Positions 35,001 through 48,330 of a DNA stretch of 64,000 nucleotides are shown piece by piece. The notes under the pieces were generated by a model. That model ran no database searches. It saw nothing but the letters and a program-made list of their open reading frames with translations, and was not told the DNA's origin. Position 1 is the first letter of the stretch. Every line of letters begins with the position of its first letter. A program made the translations under genes and the position numbers. The DNA is from Rotaria sordida. Lineage: Eukaryota > Rotifera > Eurotatoria > Philodinida > Philodinidae. The stretch spans positions 1 through 64,000 of the forward strand of contig CAJNOL010000022.1 in the NCBI GenBank assembly GCA_905250125.1, given 5' to 3'.

Positions 35001-38000
35001 TTTCTTTTTGCTTCTGTATTTTGATATAATTACTATATAAATAATAATGTTTTCTTTTCAATTGTAAGCATTTCTATTGAATATCTTTGATTTTCTTGCT
35101 TTTTATGTTATATTTTCAATCAATTATCCATTATTATCTAACGAATCAATCTCCTACTGCTTGATAGTGAAGTGCTAACTTAGTTGTTATCATTTTCATC
35201 TATCTGTAAGACATATACACTTGAGACTGTAGTTGATAATGATCATAGCTAATTAATTATCATTGTTTGATCCATATACTCAACTAGCTTTTTTTTTTCT
35301 TGACCTACAAGTATATTCAATTGAATAGGATATCAATAGAAGATAGTTTCTTAAAATCATATGAAAAATAATAAATTAAAATCTCATATATATATATATA
35401 TATTACTTCAAAGATATGAACATTTCTCAAGAGAAAAAAATCAACAATAGTAAATAGCTTGTTAATGATGATGAACAAAACAAAAAACTTGAAAAACTAA
35501 CAATAACAAAATAATATCCACTTCAAACAAGTTATATTGATAGACATGCTAATCGAAAGATAGTATGCCGCACGCGTATATATTGCGCGATAGGCTCATT
35601 GAAAATGCCAAAATAGATCTATAGAAAAAAAAAATGATGAATCGCTTGTCTCATTTGTCACGATCATCTATCATTTTCTTGTGTCATTTTTCTTTTTTTG
35701 TTTTGGAAAAAAAACAAGAAAACAAAAAAAACGAATAAAGTTATTTCAACGGTCAAGGAAAATTAGTTTGTTCCTTTTTTTTTCATATATAACGTGTCAT
35801 TCATTGCATAAGTTTGAATTTCACACAGTTCAATCAAAATATAACTTTATGCATTTGATTATTTCGAAGTGTATACAAAATCACGTTCACTTTTTTTTTT
35901 GTTACATGTGCTACCTCTTCTCATCATCAAACAACAAAAATATGCTTTCGGACACACTTTTTTTTCATATTTCTAATTCGATGAGTTGTCGCCTTCAGAT
36001 TGTATGCCGTCAGAAAACGATCCATGACATTCGAAAAAAAAAACAGAATAGATTTCAAGTGATTTAACCGACTTTTTTGGACATCGGTCAAGAGAGAGAA
36101 GATGATATGATGACAATAGAACATGACACCTTGTCGTAAAAAACAAAAAGAAAAAGAAAAACAAACGTTCAAACACTGAGAAAAAAAAAACCAAGAAAAT
36201 TTTTCTTATCTATTTATTTTTGTTTCTTTTTCTTTAAGTTCAAAGATATGAAGAATCATAAAAAACTTCTCTTAAAACGTAATCATCAAAATTTAATTGA
36301 ATATGTTTTCTTGTTTGATCTTAATATAGACATATACTCATAAAATCTAACAAGCCGCAATTATCACACTTACTCACCGTTTTTCTTCAACGTCAAGAGT
36401 TCGGCATTTTCTCTTCTTCAGAAAATTACAGAGCATATAACTGTGTCAAAATCTTTTTTTTTAAATAGATCATCATTTTAATGTTGTTCACTAGGTCTAT
36501 TTTAATAACATAATTTTCCCACAATAACAGTCGAATAATTTTTTTTTAGGTGACACGAGCCACAAGTTAAATATAGACATTCATATAAATAAATTGAGTG
36601 AAATAAAGCGATTGACATCCCGGTGATCTAATCATCTGTTTCCAGGTTGACAATCGTACATAGTTTATATCCTAGTGTGTATGTTTTTCTAGCACATAAC
36701 GTAAATGGCACGTGAATTATTGGCATCGTTCGTTCGATTGAAAAGCTCGCTCATAATTATCTTTCACATTCCCATATAAGAAAATGAATGATGACATTCA
36801 AAAAAAGGAAAACAAAATAACGAATAATCTACTAATTCGAATAGTTCGTTTTTCTTTCCTATTTTATTTCATATTCAATTAAAAGAAAGAACAAGCAAGA
36901 ATGTCTTTTTATGCTTACGCAAGTGTACTGATAAGAATTTAAATAGGCTTGGCACGCGTTGATGAGTCAACAACAATTAAATATACCCTACGGAGAAGTC
37001 CGTCATATCAGTCAAACAGACGGCAGCCAAATACTTGCCTCCTGCTGTCAAACGATCATTAGTGCATTCACTATTTTCTTAGTGAAGTGATATGCTCAAT
37101 AGGTAACTGAACTTGTTTGTCTTTAGGCATTGTCGAATAGTTAAAGTTTTTCTTCATCGACAAGTCTATCTTTCTCAAATATGCATCTGATGTGCTATTG
37201 ATGATGTGTTAAAAAGGTGTGAACAAGACCGAGAGTTCAAAACAAAAAACGATTTGTTTTCACATTTCATCGATAATAATAGAAGTGGGTGACATTCGTT
37301 TTTTTTTTTTCGAAGGTCACATTTTGATTGAGCATCTCTTAGAAAATCTGTCTTTCTGTCAGAATTTAAACATTATTTACTTATGAGAACAGAGATGTGC
37401 GTACCTGCTACTTTCAGAAAATTGTATATACATCTTTTCAGCTCTCAAAAAATTCTCTTGCATTCTCCTTCCACTTTTTTCTCTTTGTCATAGCCCTGTA
37501 TTGAATATTTAAAAAGAAAAAGAATTATCAAAGTAGTCCCTTCAAATGAACTTTTGAAAGTCTCTCAAGTACTAAAATTTGATGAATTTTTTGATCAATG
37601 GTTTCATATCAATGAGAATTTGCTTGTTTCTAACATACACATTCAAACAGTATTTTATCCATTTTTCTCTCTTCTGGTAGGACGAATGCCTAATTTTTGA
37701 AGTACAGATACACATACTACATGATACCATAAACAAAAACTTCGGGAAGGCCAATCCGATCTTCGTAGGAACATTCAGAATATATCAACGATAATTATAT
37801 AAGTTACGTATTCAATAATATTCAAACTTGATTGAGTGAAGCAAAAAAAAGAACAAAACAAAAAGAAGAACATTCAGAGATGTTGTCCAATAAAATTAAA
37901 TTTTTTATTTTATTTCGAAAATCATCCCATTTGAACATGTTTTATTTGAAAGAAGATGAACAATAGACTAAATGTATTCTGATTGCTTGAAAGCTTAAGT

Positions 38001-38332
38001 AAAAGGTTATATTGGGCAAAATTTTTATAATCGTTCAGCAAAATGTATCTCATCTCATTTCTCAATATTAAGTATTTTGAAAAAAATCCCTGAGGTTGTT
38101 TATGTAAAGATTTCACTCACTAAATTAATAACTATGAACTAAGCTTGTGTCAATACAAAATGTCTTCCTTATCAATTTTTGACATTAATTATACTTATTC
38201 ATGAATCATAGTTAACATCAATTTAAAAAAAAAAATCAAAACTTGAATTTCAATCAGATCTATTTATTTTTTTATATGTTATTTACTGAAATAATATACA
38301 AGTGTGAAAAAATAATGAAATATATAAAATAA
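32095..38332. other. Six-kilobase gene desert
   Basis: Between the DDX60 stop and the homeobox stop. No open frame exceeds about 130 codons. The longest (35681-36067 plus, 35927-36194 minus) overlap T/A homopolymer runs and look accidental. It includes an AT microsatellite near 35387-35402, TTTC runs near 34990 and many poly-A/T tracts. I saw no tRNA, rRNA or known transposon protein. Divergent non-coding regulation for the homeobox gene is possible but not shown. Confidence 0.5.
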
Positions 38333-39134
38333 TTAAGACGATTCATTAAGTCGAAGTCGTGGTGGTGCATTTTTATATTGAGCTACTTCATTAATTAATT
38401 TTTTTAATTCATTCGAATTCACATATGTTTTTCCTTGTTGTAGAGCTGAAATTTCATTAGCTGTTGTTAATCGTTCACCAGTATCACGTTGTGTTTGTAA
38501 ACGACGACGATTTTGAAACCATATACGTATTTGTTCTGATGTTATACCAAGTTGTTGAGCAATTAAATCACGTTGTATAGCTAGAAAATTAAAAGATAAA
38601 TATAAATTTATAAAAATATAATTGAATTTACCATTTGGATAAGGTGTTCGTTTAAATAATTCATTGAGTATATAACGATCTTTATTTGTATATTGTAGTC
38701 GTGTAATTTTTGAAGATGATTGTTGAGTTTGAATCTAAATATGAAATAGAAAGATGATAACAAAAAAGAAATATTAAATAAGACTTACAGATTGAGTTGT
38801 TGTAACAGTTGGTGTAGAGATCTAAAAAAAAAAAGATTGAATATAAATCACGAGTTTCAATTAGAAGAGAAAAATAATAATGTTAAATGGCTTACTCCAT
38901 TGAATGATGAATATATTTTCTTAAAAAAAGTATTCTTACCGGAGTATGTTGAGGAATGAAAGGGGAAGTCGGTGGGGAAAATACAAATGTTGGTGATGTT
39001 TGTTGAGGATAATATGGAGTTGATGAATAACAACAACTACAATATGATGATGAAGGTGTATTGAAATTGGAATAAATACATGGTAATGATGGTGATGTAG
39101 CATAGAAATTATAAGATTGTGGATATGAATTCAT
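38333..39134 (-). CDS. Homeodomain transcription factor, class uncertain
   Basis: Four exons in transcription order: 39134-38940, 38821-38789, 38734-38632, 38580-38333, encoding 192 residues. The N-terminus is Ser/Pro/Tyr-rich (PSLPCIYSNF, PPTSPFIPQ). The homeodomain spans about residues 88-147, with helix 1 KDRYILNELFKRTPYPN, helix 2 RDLIAQQLGI and recognition helix SEQIRIWFQNRRRLQ. It has the invariant Trp48, Phe49, Asn51 and Arg53, with Gln at position 50. An intron interrupts the domain between helices 1 and 2. Positions 54-55 (Arg-Leu) are unusual, so I cannot place it in PRD, ANTP or another class with confidence. The gene stands alone, with several kilobases of gene-poor DNA on one side, which is common for regulated transcription-factor genes. 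Confidence 0.88.
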
Positions 39135-40641
39135 GATGAAAAAAAAATTAGATTTGTGACTTGCATTATGTAATATTTCATATTAATATATAACTAAAAA
39201 ATTTCTATCATTTTCTTTTCGTTTCTATTTTGATTAATAAGACTGTATCGATGATATTAATTAAGTGTTTGTCCTTTGAAGTGTTTTTAATTAATAGAGA
39301 TTAAAGAACAAACGTTCTGTTTTCTGTCTACTTGTCATATATATTATGATGGAAAATAGAAACACCTTTGATTCTTTTATTGTTATGTAACAATTGTTCG
39401 ATAGATCTTTTCAATATTCATTAAAAGTTTTCATGAAAACCAAAACACAATAAAATTTTCTATGATTTTTGATTCAATTAAAACAAAATTTATAATAAAT
39501 GATTGTGAAAATATATCGTATGAGATATTGCGTATAATATTATTTTGTAATCGAGCTAAAATCATTTAGTTTCCATGTTGATAATAATCTATCGAATAGA
39601 TCATAGTTTTAAAATTAGTTAAATCAGGATTCTGAATATGAAATGTGACTAGATCACAAAAAAAGAAAAAGAAATATAATTGTAGAGTCATCTTAATCGA
39701 AGAAATCTATAATAATATGTGCTCTTGAAAAGAATAATATTGTGATTCAAATCAGTCCTATCATTATAATATTACAAGTTTGAAAAACTTTCCTCTGTAA
39801 ACTACAAGCTGTATCGTGTAAATACGTTCTAGAAAGTATTTCGTTATTATGAGCATTATAAATAAAATCTCGTACAATGAATATTTAACAATTTAATATC
39901 TATTAGGTCGTGACAAATTAATATGAAAAATATTATTAAATTGATAAGTAACGTTCTTAGTAGAATACTTGTTGAAATTAATCGATATCGATTTAGGATA
40001 ACTTTTTTTTATATAAATCAAGAGTAAAATTCTGAAGTTTTCTTTATCGTTAATATTAATCATTTGAAAAATCAAGAATTTGATCGACTCAATATTCCAA
40101 AATTTTGAGAATTTCAAATCGTTGAATTCTAGATAAATAATGAGTTTCAATAATCTGAATGGAGTAAATCAATAAATTTTTATTCGATCAATTTGGAAGA
40201 TTCTCGAAAGAAATTTCTCTTATTTATTTGATAGTTATATTCAATGTCATCAGCTTCGATTATTTGACATGTTTTGTAAAGTAAAATTGCATGATACACT
40301 TCTTGAATATCTTGTCATGTATATCACGGATCAATCATCAAAACCTAAAACGAATATTTTTATAATCAAAAACATACGATTAATATTAGACTAGGAAAGT
40401 TCGACAAAATATAATAAAACTATGTTTTAGAATTTATTATGTAGAAGAATAATAAAAAAAAAATAAAACAAAAAGATTTATAAGGATACAATACTTGTAC
40501 AATGAAACAAATGATGGATGAATAAAAAAAAAACAAAAAGAAGAAGCAACAGTTAATTCAAAATCTATATATTTTCAATTTTTTTAAAGATATAAATACA
40601 AAAGTACAATATTTAAAAAAATATCCTTATGGATTATTGTT
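39135..40641. other. Intergenic, upstream of the homeobox gene
   Basis: AT-rich. Only the 85-codon minus frame at 39893-40150 stands out, and it looks accidental. No repeat was identified. Confidence 0.45.
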
Positions 40642-40953
40642 TTACAATGTATATATCATTTTGTGATATTGTTGATAATTCGATGTATTTAAAGCTATAG
40701 CATTTATATGATTTTTCATTGCTAGTTTTAAAGAATCTTGATGAATATTCATAGCTGATTGTTGTATATTGACATTTGAATTCATAATAATTAAATGATG
40801 ATTTAAAACATTATCAATTATATTATAATGCGTATCCGTATGGTATGTATTAAAATATTGTCGATCAGAATTTTTATTTGATGAGCGTATTGCTGTATCG
40901 TATGAATCATGTTGTTCTTTTGGTACAGTATTACGAGACGTACGATTACCCAT
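40642..40953 (-). CDS. Small Met-Gly-Asn protein, 103 residues, unknown
   Basis: Single open frame beginning MGNRTSRNTVPKEQHDSYDT. Gly2 followed by a small or polar residue suits N-myristoylation, so membrane attachment is possible. The rest is His/Asn/Gln-rich, with no known domain. The chosen ATG is preferred to the longer frame (to 40986) because an acceptor-like sequence (poly-T then TTAG, AG at 40964-40965) lies 10 bases before it, as in other genes here. No homologue recognised; it could be a chance frame. Confidence 0.45.
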   Translation of the reverse strand: MGNRTSRNTVPKEQHDSYDTAIRSSNKNSDRQYFNTYHTDTHYNIIDNVLNHHLIIMNSNVNIQQSAMNIHQDSLKLAMKNHINAIALNTSNYQQYHKMIYTL

Positions 40954-42512
40954 GTATTTTGTTCTAAAAAAAACTATATAAGTCAAAAATAAAATATGGG
41001 TGTTTCTTTTTTTAATTCAAGGTACTTAAAATTTTACATTTCATGCATAAATACTAAATAATAAAATAAGGTATATTTTGTCACACATTAAGTTATTTAT
41101 AAAAGAATAAACGTCAAGGACACAAAATCGCTTTCACTTAGTAAATATATAATTAATTTTGATATATTTTTATTAGATTCTTATATATATATTTTTTTTG
41201 CTTTCGTCATTTATTATGATTGATTGGATAGGTTTTTGTGCTTGTTTTTCTTTTTTACACATTTATGTCTTAGACGTAAATCAAACAAGAAAACATCACA
41301 TTAATAAAAGTAACGCTTATCATAATATAATAGCAAAACGGGCGCATGATTTGAATAGTTTTCTTCTTAATAACTGTTTTGTAAATTGAAATCACATTTT
41401 AAAAGTATTCCAAATATTTCCATTCATAGTTAATATTTTACAATACGATAATGAATCATATCAGTATTATTTAAAAAATTTTTTAGAAATGATAATTGAT
41501 CTATTAATCATTATTAACAATTAAATCTCTTGTAAACAAAAAAGAAAAATCTGAATCTTCGCTTGTGTTGAAACTTCCATATATTCTAGAAAGAGTTTTC
41601 TATTGTATTATACTTTTTCAAATACATTAGATTAAAATGTTTGTTTTTTCTCCTATTATAAGGCATATGACAGTTTTTTGTTCAGTGATTTGAAAGAGTC
41701 GAATAAAAAAATAATAATGAATAGTTATTTTTTGTAAGAGATAAGTGCAATGGCTAATTCTTCTTGTAGAAGGTGAATTGATGAGCACATTAATAGGTTT
41801 GTGATAAATCCAATTCAACTGTACAAAACAATAATGGAACTGTCATAGATCTTAACAGATAATAGAATAAGCTGAGATGTTCAATAACTTCAGCTCATCT
41901 GAAAAAAGCTAAATGATCAAAAGCAGTTCAGTTAGTTAATATGAAAATATTACACATCTAAGCCACATAGACTTAATCAGTAAATATAAAATAATATCCA
42001 CGATTACATTCAGGCAAGGTATGTCAAAACAGAACAAAAAATCATTTCAAAAATCAATGAACAATTAAAAGATATAAAGTAAATGAGATTATGTAAATAA
42101 AAGGATTTATCAAAATATGTAAAATTCAACAACAATTGTTTCAATTTGTTATAAATATTTTCATTTTGATACATTCATTTTTGATTGAAATTAATAAAGA
42201 AAAACTTAGCTTGAATCATTATTTGACAATGAAAGACAATATTCAAACATATTATTTGAAAAAAAAAACTCTAACATAATATTGTTGAGAATTAATGTTA
42301 GAGTTGGCTTGTAAATTTTCTGTTTTTTTTTTCCTCAAATTTTCTTTTTCATTCTGATCAGTTAATAATCACTACACATGATTATATAGCTAAACATTAA
42401 TATTATTTCGATCTTTATTTCAATATCAAAGTCAATAAAAAGTGCTTTTTATTTATATAGTAATAATCTTGAACGATGAGCATTGAAAGTTATTTTTTGA
42501 ATATATTAAGAA
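40954..42512. other. Intergenic between two small MGN genes
   Basis: AT-rich, with only chance-like short frames (41198-41389 plus, 41627-41818 minus). No repeat or RNA gene seen. Confidence 0.45.
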
Positions 42513-42743
42513 CTATGTACGCCCATGAACTGGAGTTGACGTGCCGCCACTTTGAGTAGTTCCCGATCCGTTACCAGTACCTGCTGCAGTTGGATCTATT
42601 GCACGAGCACGATTGGGACCACTCATAATTGTTTCATCGACTTCATTTCGACCAGAATTTGCATTCTGACTTGAATCACCATCATGTTTATGTCCGCGCT
42701 CATGTTTTTTCATATGAAGACGTGATTTCACATCATTGCCCAT
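42513..42743 (-). CDS. Small Gly/Ser/His-rich MGN protein, 76 residues
   Basis: Open frame starting MGNDVKSRLHMKKHERGHKH, then Asp/Asn/Ser-rich and a Gly/Thr/Ser-rich tail (GTGNGSGTTQSGG) ending VHGRT. Base composition is much less AT-rich than its surroundings, which argues for a real gene. It is hydrophilic and probably disordered; Gly2-Asn3 would allow N-myristoylation. I recognise no family. An AT run (42783-42799) lies just upstream. Confidence 0.55.
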   Translation of the reverse strand: MGNDVKSRLHMKKHERGHKHDGDSSQNANSGRNEVDETIMSGPNRARAIDPTAAGTGNGSGTTQSGGTSTPVHGRT

Positions 42744-44562
42744 TTTATTGAATCAATAAAAACGAATTTATACAATCTACAATATATATATATATATAAA
42801 TAATTAGATTTTCTTTCTTTTATTTTTTGTTATTTATTGTTAAAATACAAGACTTATGCAACAATAACTAGTATAGATTTCAGCATACTCACGACATTCT
42901 ATCGACTTCCAAATATGTAAAATATTAACTTTGAGGCAGTAGTCTTGTTAATAAATGATGAATATTTCTATTTACGCTTCATATATTTTCATATTACCTA
43001 TGTTTTTTACTTGTATACATTAATTATTCACACCCTACTTTCTTTCTATGTTCCTCTTTTATACCTATTTTTCAATGGTCACATGATGATATACATATCT
43101 ATGCTATGAAATAAATTTTACGTATAAATAAATATGATAAGGTAATACAAAAGTCAAGGAGACGAAACGAAAAACAATGTTAATTATTGTTGAATATTTT
43201 ATATGTATCCTTGTAAAAACAAAAAGAATGTTGTTTTTTTCTTTCATAACTAGATTTTTTGTGTATAGATCAGTTTAGTTAAATATGTGTTTGTTAATGA
43301 AAAAATAGAAAAAATTAATCAACAGTTATTCATCTTTCTTTCAATCGAATTATTTTGATAATTTTTCATTGACAATCAAATATAATTTCAAACAAAATTA
43401 TTCTATATATGTATAAATAAAAAGTTTCATGTTTTTAAAGAACAGCGTGACATTAGACTGAACTAATCAATTACAAGCAAAATATTATTTACTGATAGCA
43501 AAAAAGAAATCTTATCTATTTGATATTGTCAGTCAAAAATTTTCGGCTTTATATTTTATTACTATGTACGAATTCATACATATTTCGAAAACAGACTACA
43601 TTAAAGTTCAAACTAAAACGTCAAATTTTAAAAAGTTATGCTAATTTCTATTTATATATATTGTTAAATGTCCTTAAAAATATATACAATTAATATTATC
43701 ATATTGATAATGGACAGTTTTACTTCTATTTAAAACAAAAAATTAAAATTGATTTTTCTATATTTCATTTAAGACTTTTAACAATCAGATGCAAACGTCT
43801 GAAAGATATTTTAACATATATAATCGATCCGAGGTCTTTCATAAATCTGTTGAGAACTATAGATTCACTTATTATATGAACAACAAATCGTAGTTGATAT
43901 TAACAAGGAAGTTTTTTTCTATACGATGATGCATCATAGTACGCTGACGATCGCTTATAAGCATGATTGTTTTATCATGTTTTCAGATGGACACGAGCTA
44001 GACGTACGGCAAATCTAGTTTAATTGATAGGAATTAATGTTGTTTGAGACAGAAGTTTTCAAAAAGATTCATTTCTTAAGGTAAATTTTTTCATCACAAA
44101 GTCAATTGCAATTTGATCCATCATCTCAAATTAAAATAATGATACAAATGCAACAATATTTTCAATTTGTTTTGCAAGTATTGACAATGAAATCTTTAGT
44201 TTTTCGATCTTGCAAAAAATGTATTCAATTGTTTTTACCTGAATTATCAATCATCTCGATCTAAAGATAACTAATATGTTATTTTCTTAGATTCATTTAA
44301 TTATTAATTAGAATAATGTATATTTTAAATATATTTTATCTTATCTTAAAATAAAATTTCAACTTCTAGCGCCATCTTGTAAATTCTTGTTTCTTTTTAA
44401 AACCAACATCTATTCGTATTTGATCTGTAGTCAATAAGAAAAAAGTGTACAACAGATGGATAAGAGAACGGTAGACGTGGTAACTTTTTGAGAACCATTG
44501 AATGAAACGTCATCTATTAATTAGTATTGAAAATTAGATAAATATAAATTATTTGTTTAACA
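42744..44562. other. Intergenic, divergent upstream region of GALNT
   Basis: Shared upstream space of the minus-strand small gene and the plus-strand GALNT gene. AT-rich; I see no coding frame, tRNA or repeat beyond an AT microsatellite near 42783. Confidence 0.45.
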
Positions 44563-47500
44563 ATGCGTTATCGATTTGGACGTACATTTCTTTATATTAT
44601 TGGACTTGCATTTCTTATTTTTATTATACCTTTTCTTATGTCCAAACTTGATTCTGGTACTAGTCGATCAACAGATGAAGAAAATAAAGTTGATTATTCA
44701 GATGTAAACATAAACACTTTTTTTTTTCTTATTTTTCTTACCGATTTTTGGAACATATAGAGCAACAAAGCTAATCCAGAATCTTCTAATATTCGAAGTC
44801 CAACAAAGAGTAATAGTTTACAACCAATAATGAGTGATTCACTGGGAAATTATGAACCAAAAGATAGACAAATACAATCAGGTCCAGGCGAAGGAGGTAA
44901 AATGAAATTTAATTTTAAAGATAATTGATCTATTTTTGTTTTTGTTAAATAGGTACCCCTGTTATAGTTTCTGCTGCAGAAGAACAAGAAGCACAACGAA
45001 CAATAACTCGATATGGTTTTAATATGGTTGCTTCCGATAAAATATCCCTGGATAGACAAATTAAAGATACAAGACTAGAAGAGTAAAATAAATCAATAGT
45101 GTTGAAAAGACTTTTTTTTAGCAAATATTTTTGACCGACTATATTTCAATAGCAAAAAAATAGGGTTTTTTTTTCTTGAGGATTGAACAAATTTAGTTAA
45201 ACAAAAAATTTTATTCAAAAAAAAAATTCTTTTGTTTTTTAATAAAATTTTTCTATATAGATGTAAACATTGGATATATCCTGATGTAAAACATTTACCA
45301 ACAGCTTCTGTCATACTTGTTTTTTTTGATGAAGGTTGGAGTGTTTTATTACGTACTGTACATAGTGTAATTAATACATCACCAAAAGAACTACTTAAAG
45401 ATATAATTCTAATCGATGATGGTAGTAGTGATCGTATGTATTTAAAAAAAAAAAGAAAAATTTTATATAAATATTATAAAGAATTAATTTATTATTTTTC
45501 TATTTAGCTGCTTTACTTGCACCATTAGAAAAATATATTAAACGTTGGAATGGTCTTGTTAAACTTTATCGAACAGGAAAACGTATCGGTTTAATTGCAG
45601 CACGTACACTTGGCGCAGAAAAATCGACTGGTGATGTTATTGTTGTACTTGATGCTCATTGTGAATGTGTATGTTGGAAAAAAAATGAATAATTCAAAGA
45701 AAATATTTGAAGACTTTTTGTTTTTTTTTTGTTAGGTTGTTAATTGGCTTCCACCATTATTAACACGTATTGCAATTAACCGTAAAGCATTAGCTGTACC
45801 AATAGTTGATGGAATTGAATGGAAAACTTTAGAACATATGAATATATATGGTTCATCAATTTTTCGAGGAATTTGGGAATGGGGATTTTTATATAAAGAA
45901 ACTGAAGTACCAGAACGAGAATTAAACAAAAGAAAACATTCATCCGAACCTTATTGGTATAAGAAAATTAATTTATTAATTTTTAATAAATATATATATA
46001 TAAATATATTTTTGTAGGTCACCAACACATGCTGGTGGTTTATTAGCTATTGATCGTCAATGGTTTTTTGAATTAGGTGCTTATGATCCAGGCATAAAAG
46101 TATGGGGAGCTGAGCAGTATGTTTAGTTTTAATTAGAAAATTTTTTATACAAAGAAAAAACAAAAAAAAAAAATCTTTTTATTTTATTTTCTAGATATGA
46201 ATTATCATTTAAAGTTTGGCAATGTGGTGGTGTTGTTGAATGGGTCCCATGTTCTCATGTTGCACATGCATATCGTGGTCCACGAAGTCATTCAGTTCAT
46301 GTACCTGATGCAAGTCCACATCAAACATCTATAAATCATATGCGTTTAGCTGAAGTATGGATGGATGAATTTACTGAATATTATTATATACGTGAACCAG
46401 CTATTCGTAAATTAGATATTGGTGATATATCAGAACGTAAACAATTAAGAAATAAATTACAATGTAAACCATTTAAATGGTTTATGGAAAATATTGCTTA
46501 TGATGTTTTACAAAAATTTCCACCACCACCAAAAAATATCGTTTGGGGAGAAGTATGAAATATATAATTTTTTTTTTGTTTTTTTGATTAAAATTTTTGA
46601 AATATTTTTTTTTTCTTAGTGTAAAAATGCTCAACATTCAGTTTGTTTAAATGATCGAGGAGCTTCATTTGGTCAACCAATTGGTGTTAGTGGTTGTTAT
46701 AGACAAGTAAGAATTGGTTTTTTTGCTTTGTATAAGAAGATTAGTAGAGAATTAAAGTTCTTTATTTGAAGAAAAAAATCATACAGATCATAACTTGTTT
46801 TTCTTTTGGTTATAGAAATTTGATTGAACTTTTAAAAAAATGATGCACTGACATAGAAAACGAAAATATTTGAGAGTCTGTATGAAGTGTACTTTATTTT
46901 TGAGATATAGAAATTTTTATTTCTGTAAATCAGTTAATGGTAAAGGATGTATTTAATTTTGAAATTAAATGAAACAGTAGAGCAATTAGATTTTTGGAAA
47001 TTTGATCTTTTTATGACCTTGTTATTTATGATGTGAATGATGATTAACTATAAGTAATCTGAAATATTTGCAAATGAGATAAATGAAAAAGCAACCGTTA
47101 TTCGAGGTTTATCTCAGAAAGATTTTACGGATTAATACTTGAAATCTATAAATATTTGCAATGGAATTAAGTGTTTGCCAACAACAGTGAAGAAAGAAAA
47201 AAAATACCAAGTCACCTGTACAATTATTTGCGTAATACATTTATTCAAGTTTGTAAAATAAATTTTTGTGTATTAATCATAGGACTTTAAACTATTTAAG
47301 TGTTAATATAAAAAAAAGATAAATCCCATCATAAAGAAGTTTAAAAAGATTCTCGATAGTTTTTCGAAGAAAAAGGGGCTAAAAACTTGACAGACAATTT
47401 TCCGAAAACAACGCAAAAAACGAGAGAGGATAGTCCACCTCAGTCCCTTTCACAGAAAGCTTTATGTTAATACGTAGATATATCAAAAGTAAGACGACCA

Positions 47501-47939
47501 TTGTCTCTTACGTATTTTATTATTATTTTTTATTCTTACATTATAATTTTAACATATTCTATTCAAATATTTTATATAAAATTTTTTTGTTTAGCAAGTT
47601 TGGCGTTTAAATGAAGATGGTGAAATATCATCCGGTGAACATTGTTTTATATCTGATCATGATATAGTCAAAAAAAAATTTTGTTTGGATCATCATGGTC
47701 GATGGAATCCAGTTGGTGAATGGCAATATGATAAGGTAATGAATGAAAAAACAAAAGAAAAAGATATTTTTTTAAAAAGAATTCTTAAAATTATTTTTCT
47801 GTTTCTTTAGTCAACAAAACAAATTCGAAGCAATAAAGAACATCTATGTATGGAAACTAATGGCAATGATTTAAAATTAAGTGAATGCAATGAAAAAAAA
47901 GAATCTCAAAAATGGGTTTGGACAGAAATTTATTATTAG
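44563..47939 (+). CDS. Polypeptide N-acetylgalactosaminyltransferase, GALNT7-like
   Basis: Golgi type II membrane enzyme that starts mucin-type O-glycans by adding GalNAc to Ser/Thr. Eleven exons: 44563-44703, 44761-44896, 44953-45082, 45261-45433, 45508-45668, 45736-45956, 46018-46116, 46195-46552, 46620-46706, 47595-47735, 47811-47939, giving 591 residues. A signal anchor lies at about residues 7-26, followed by a stem. The GT-A domain has [27 protein letters not shown], the Mn-binding DAH (242-244, LDAHCEC), the second subdomain [12 protein letters not shown], and [17 protein letters not shown]. The tail (CKSFKWF-like [27 protein letters not shown]) resembles GALNT7 and C. elegans GLY-7. 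A ricin-like lectin domain with worn repeats follows. Intron 9 is about 890 bases. GALNT7 relatives often prefer already glycosylated peptides; that is inference here. Confidence 0.93.
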
Positions 47940-48330
47940 CATTATTATTATTATTATTATTTTTGTGCAGTTTTGCGAGATTATTTAAACTTCTCTTATT
48001 TGTTATCTCATTTGTTAATGTTTTTTTTTTGTTAACTATAACAAAATCAGTTACATAAAAACTTGAAAATTGATTTCAATTGAAATTATTTTAATTGAAT
48101 TCAAACTTCAGTTTATATATAAATGAAAAAAAAACATGGAGTTAGTAATTGTTCTTTTGTTTTTGTTTTTTTTTTTAAAAATTAAGTTATCTAATTATTG
48201 TTATCTGCTGGTGTTTCTTATTATAACTGACTAATGTGGATTGAAGAAGACAATGAATATATATATATATTTATCTTATTATGAAAATAGTTATTTTCTG
48301 TTCTTATTTTTTTTTTCTTTCAATTTTAAG
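47940..48330. other. GALNT 3' flank and DNPEP 5' flank
   Basis: Starts with an ATT microsatellite (about 47940-47960). A poly-pyrimidine stretch and TTTTAAG directly precede the first DNPEP ATG at 48331. Confidence 0.5.

Noticed and set aside
35681-36194. Overlapping frames of 73-128 codons on both strands
   Set aside because: They run through poly-A/T tracts and are mutually overlapping; nothing recognisable.
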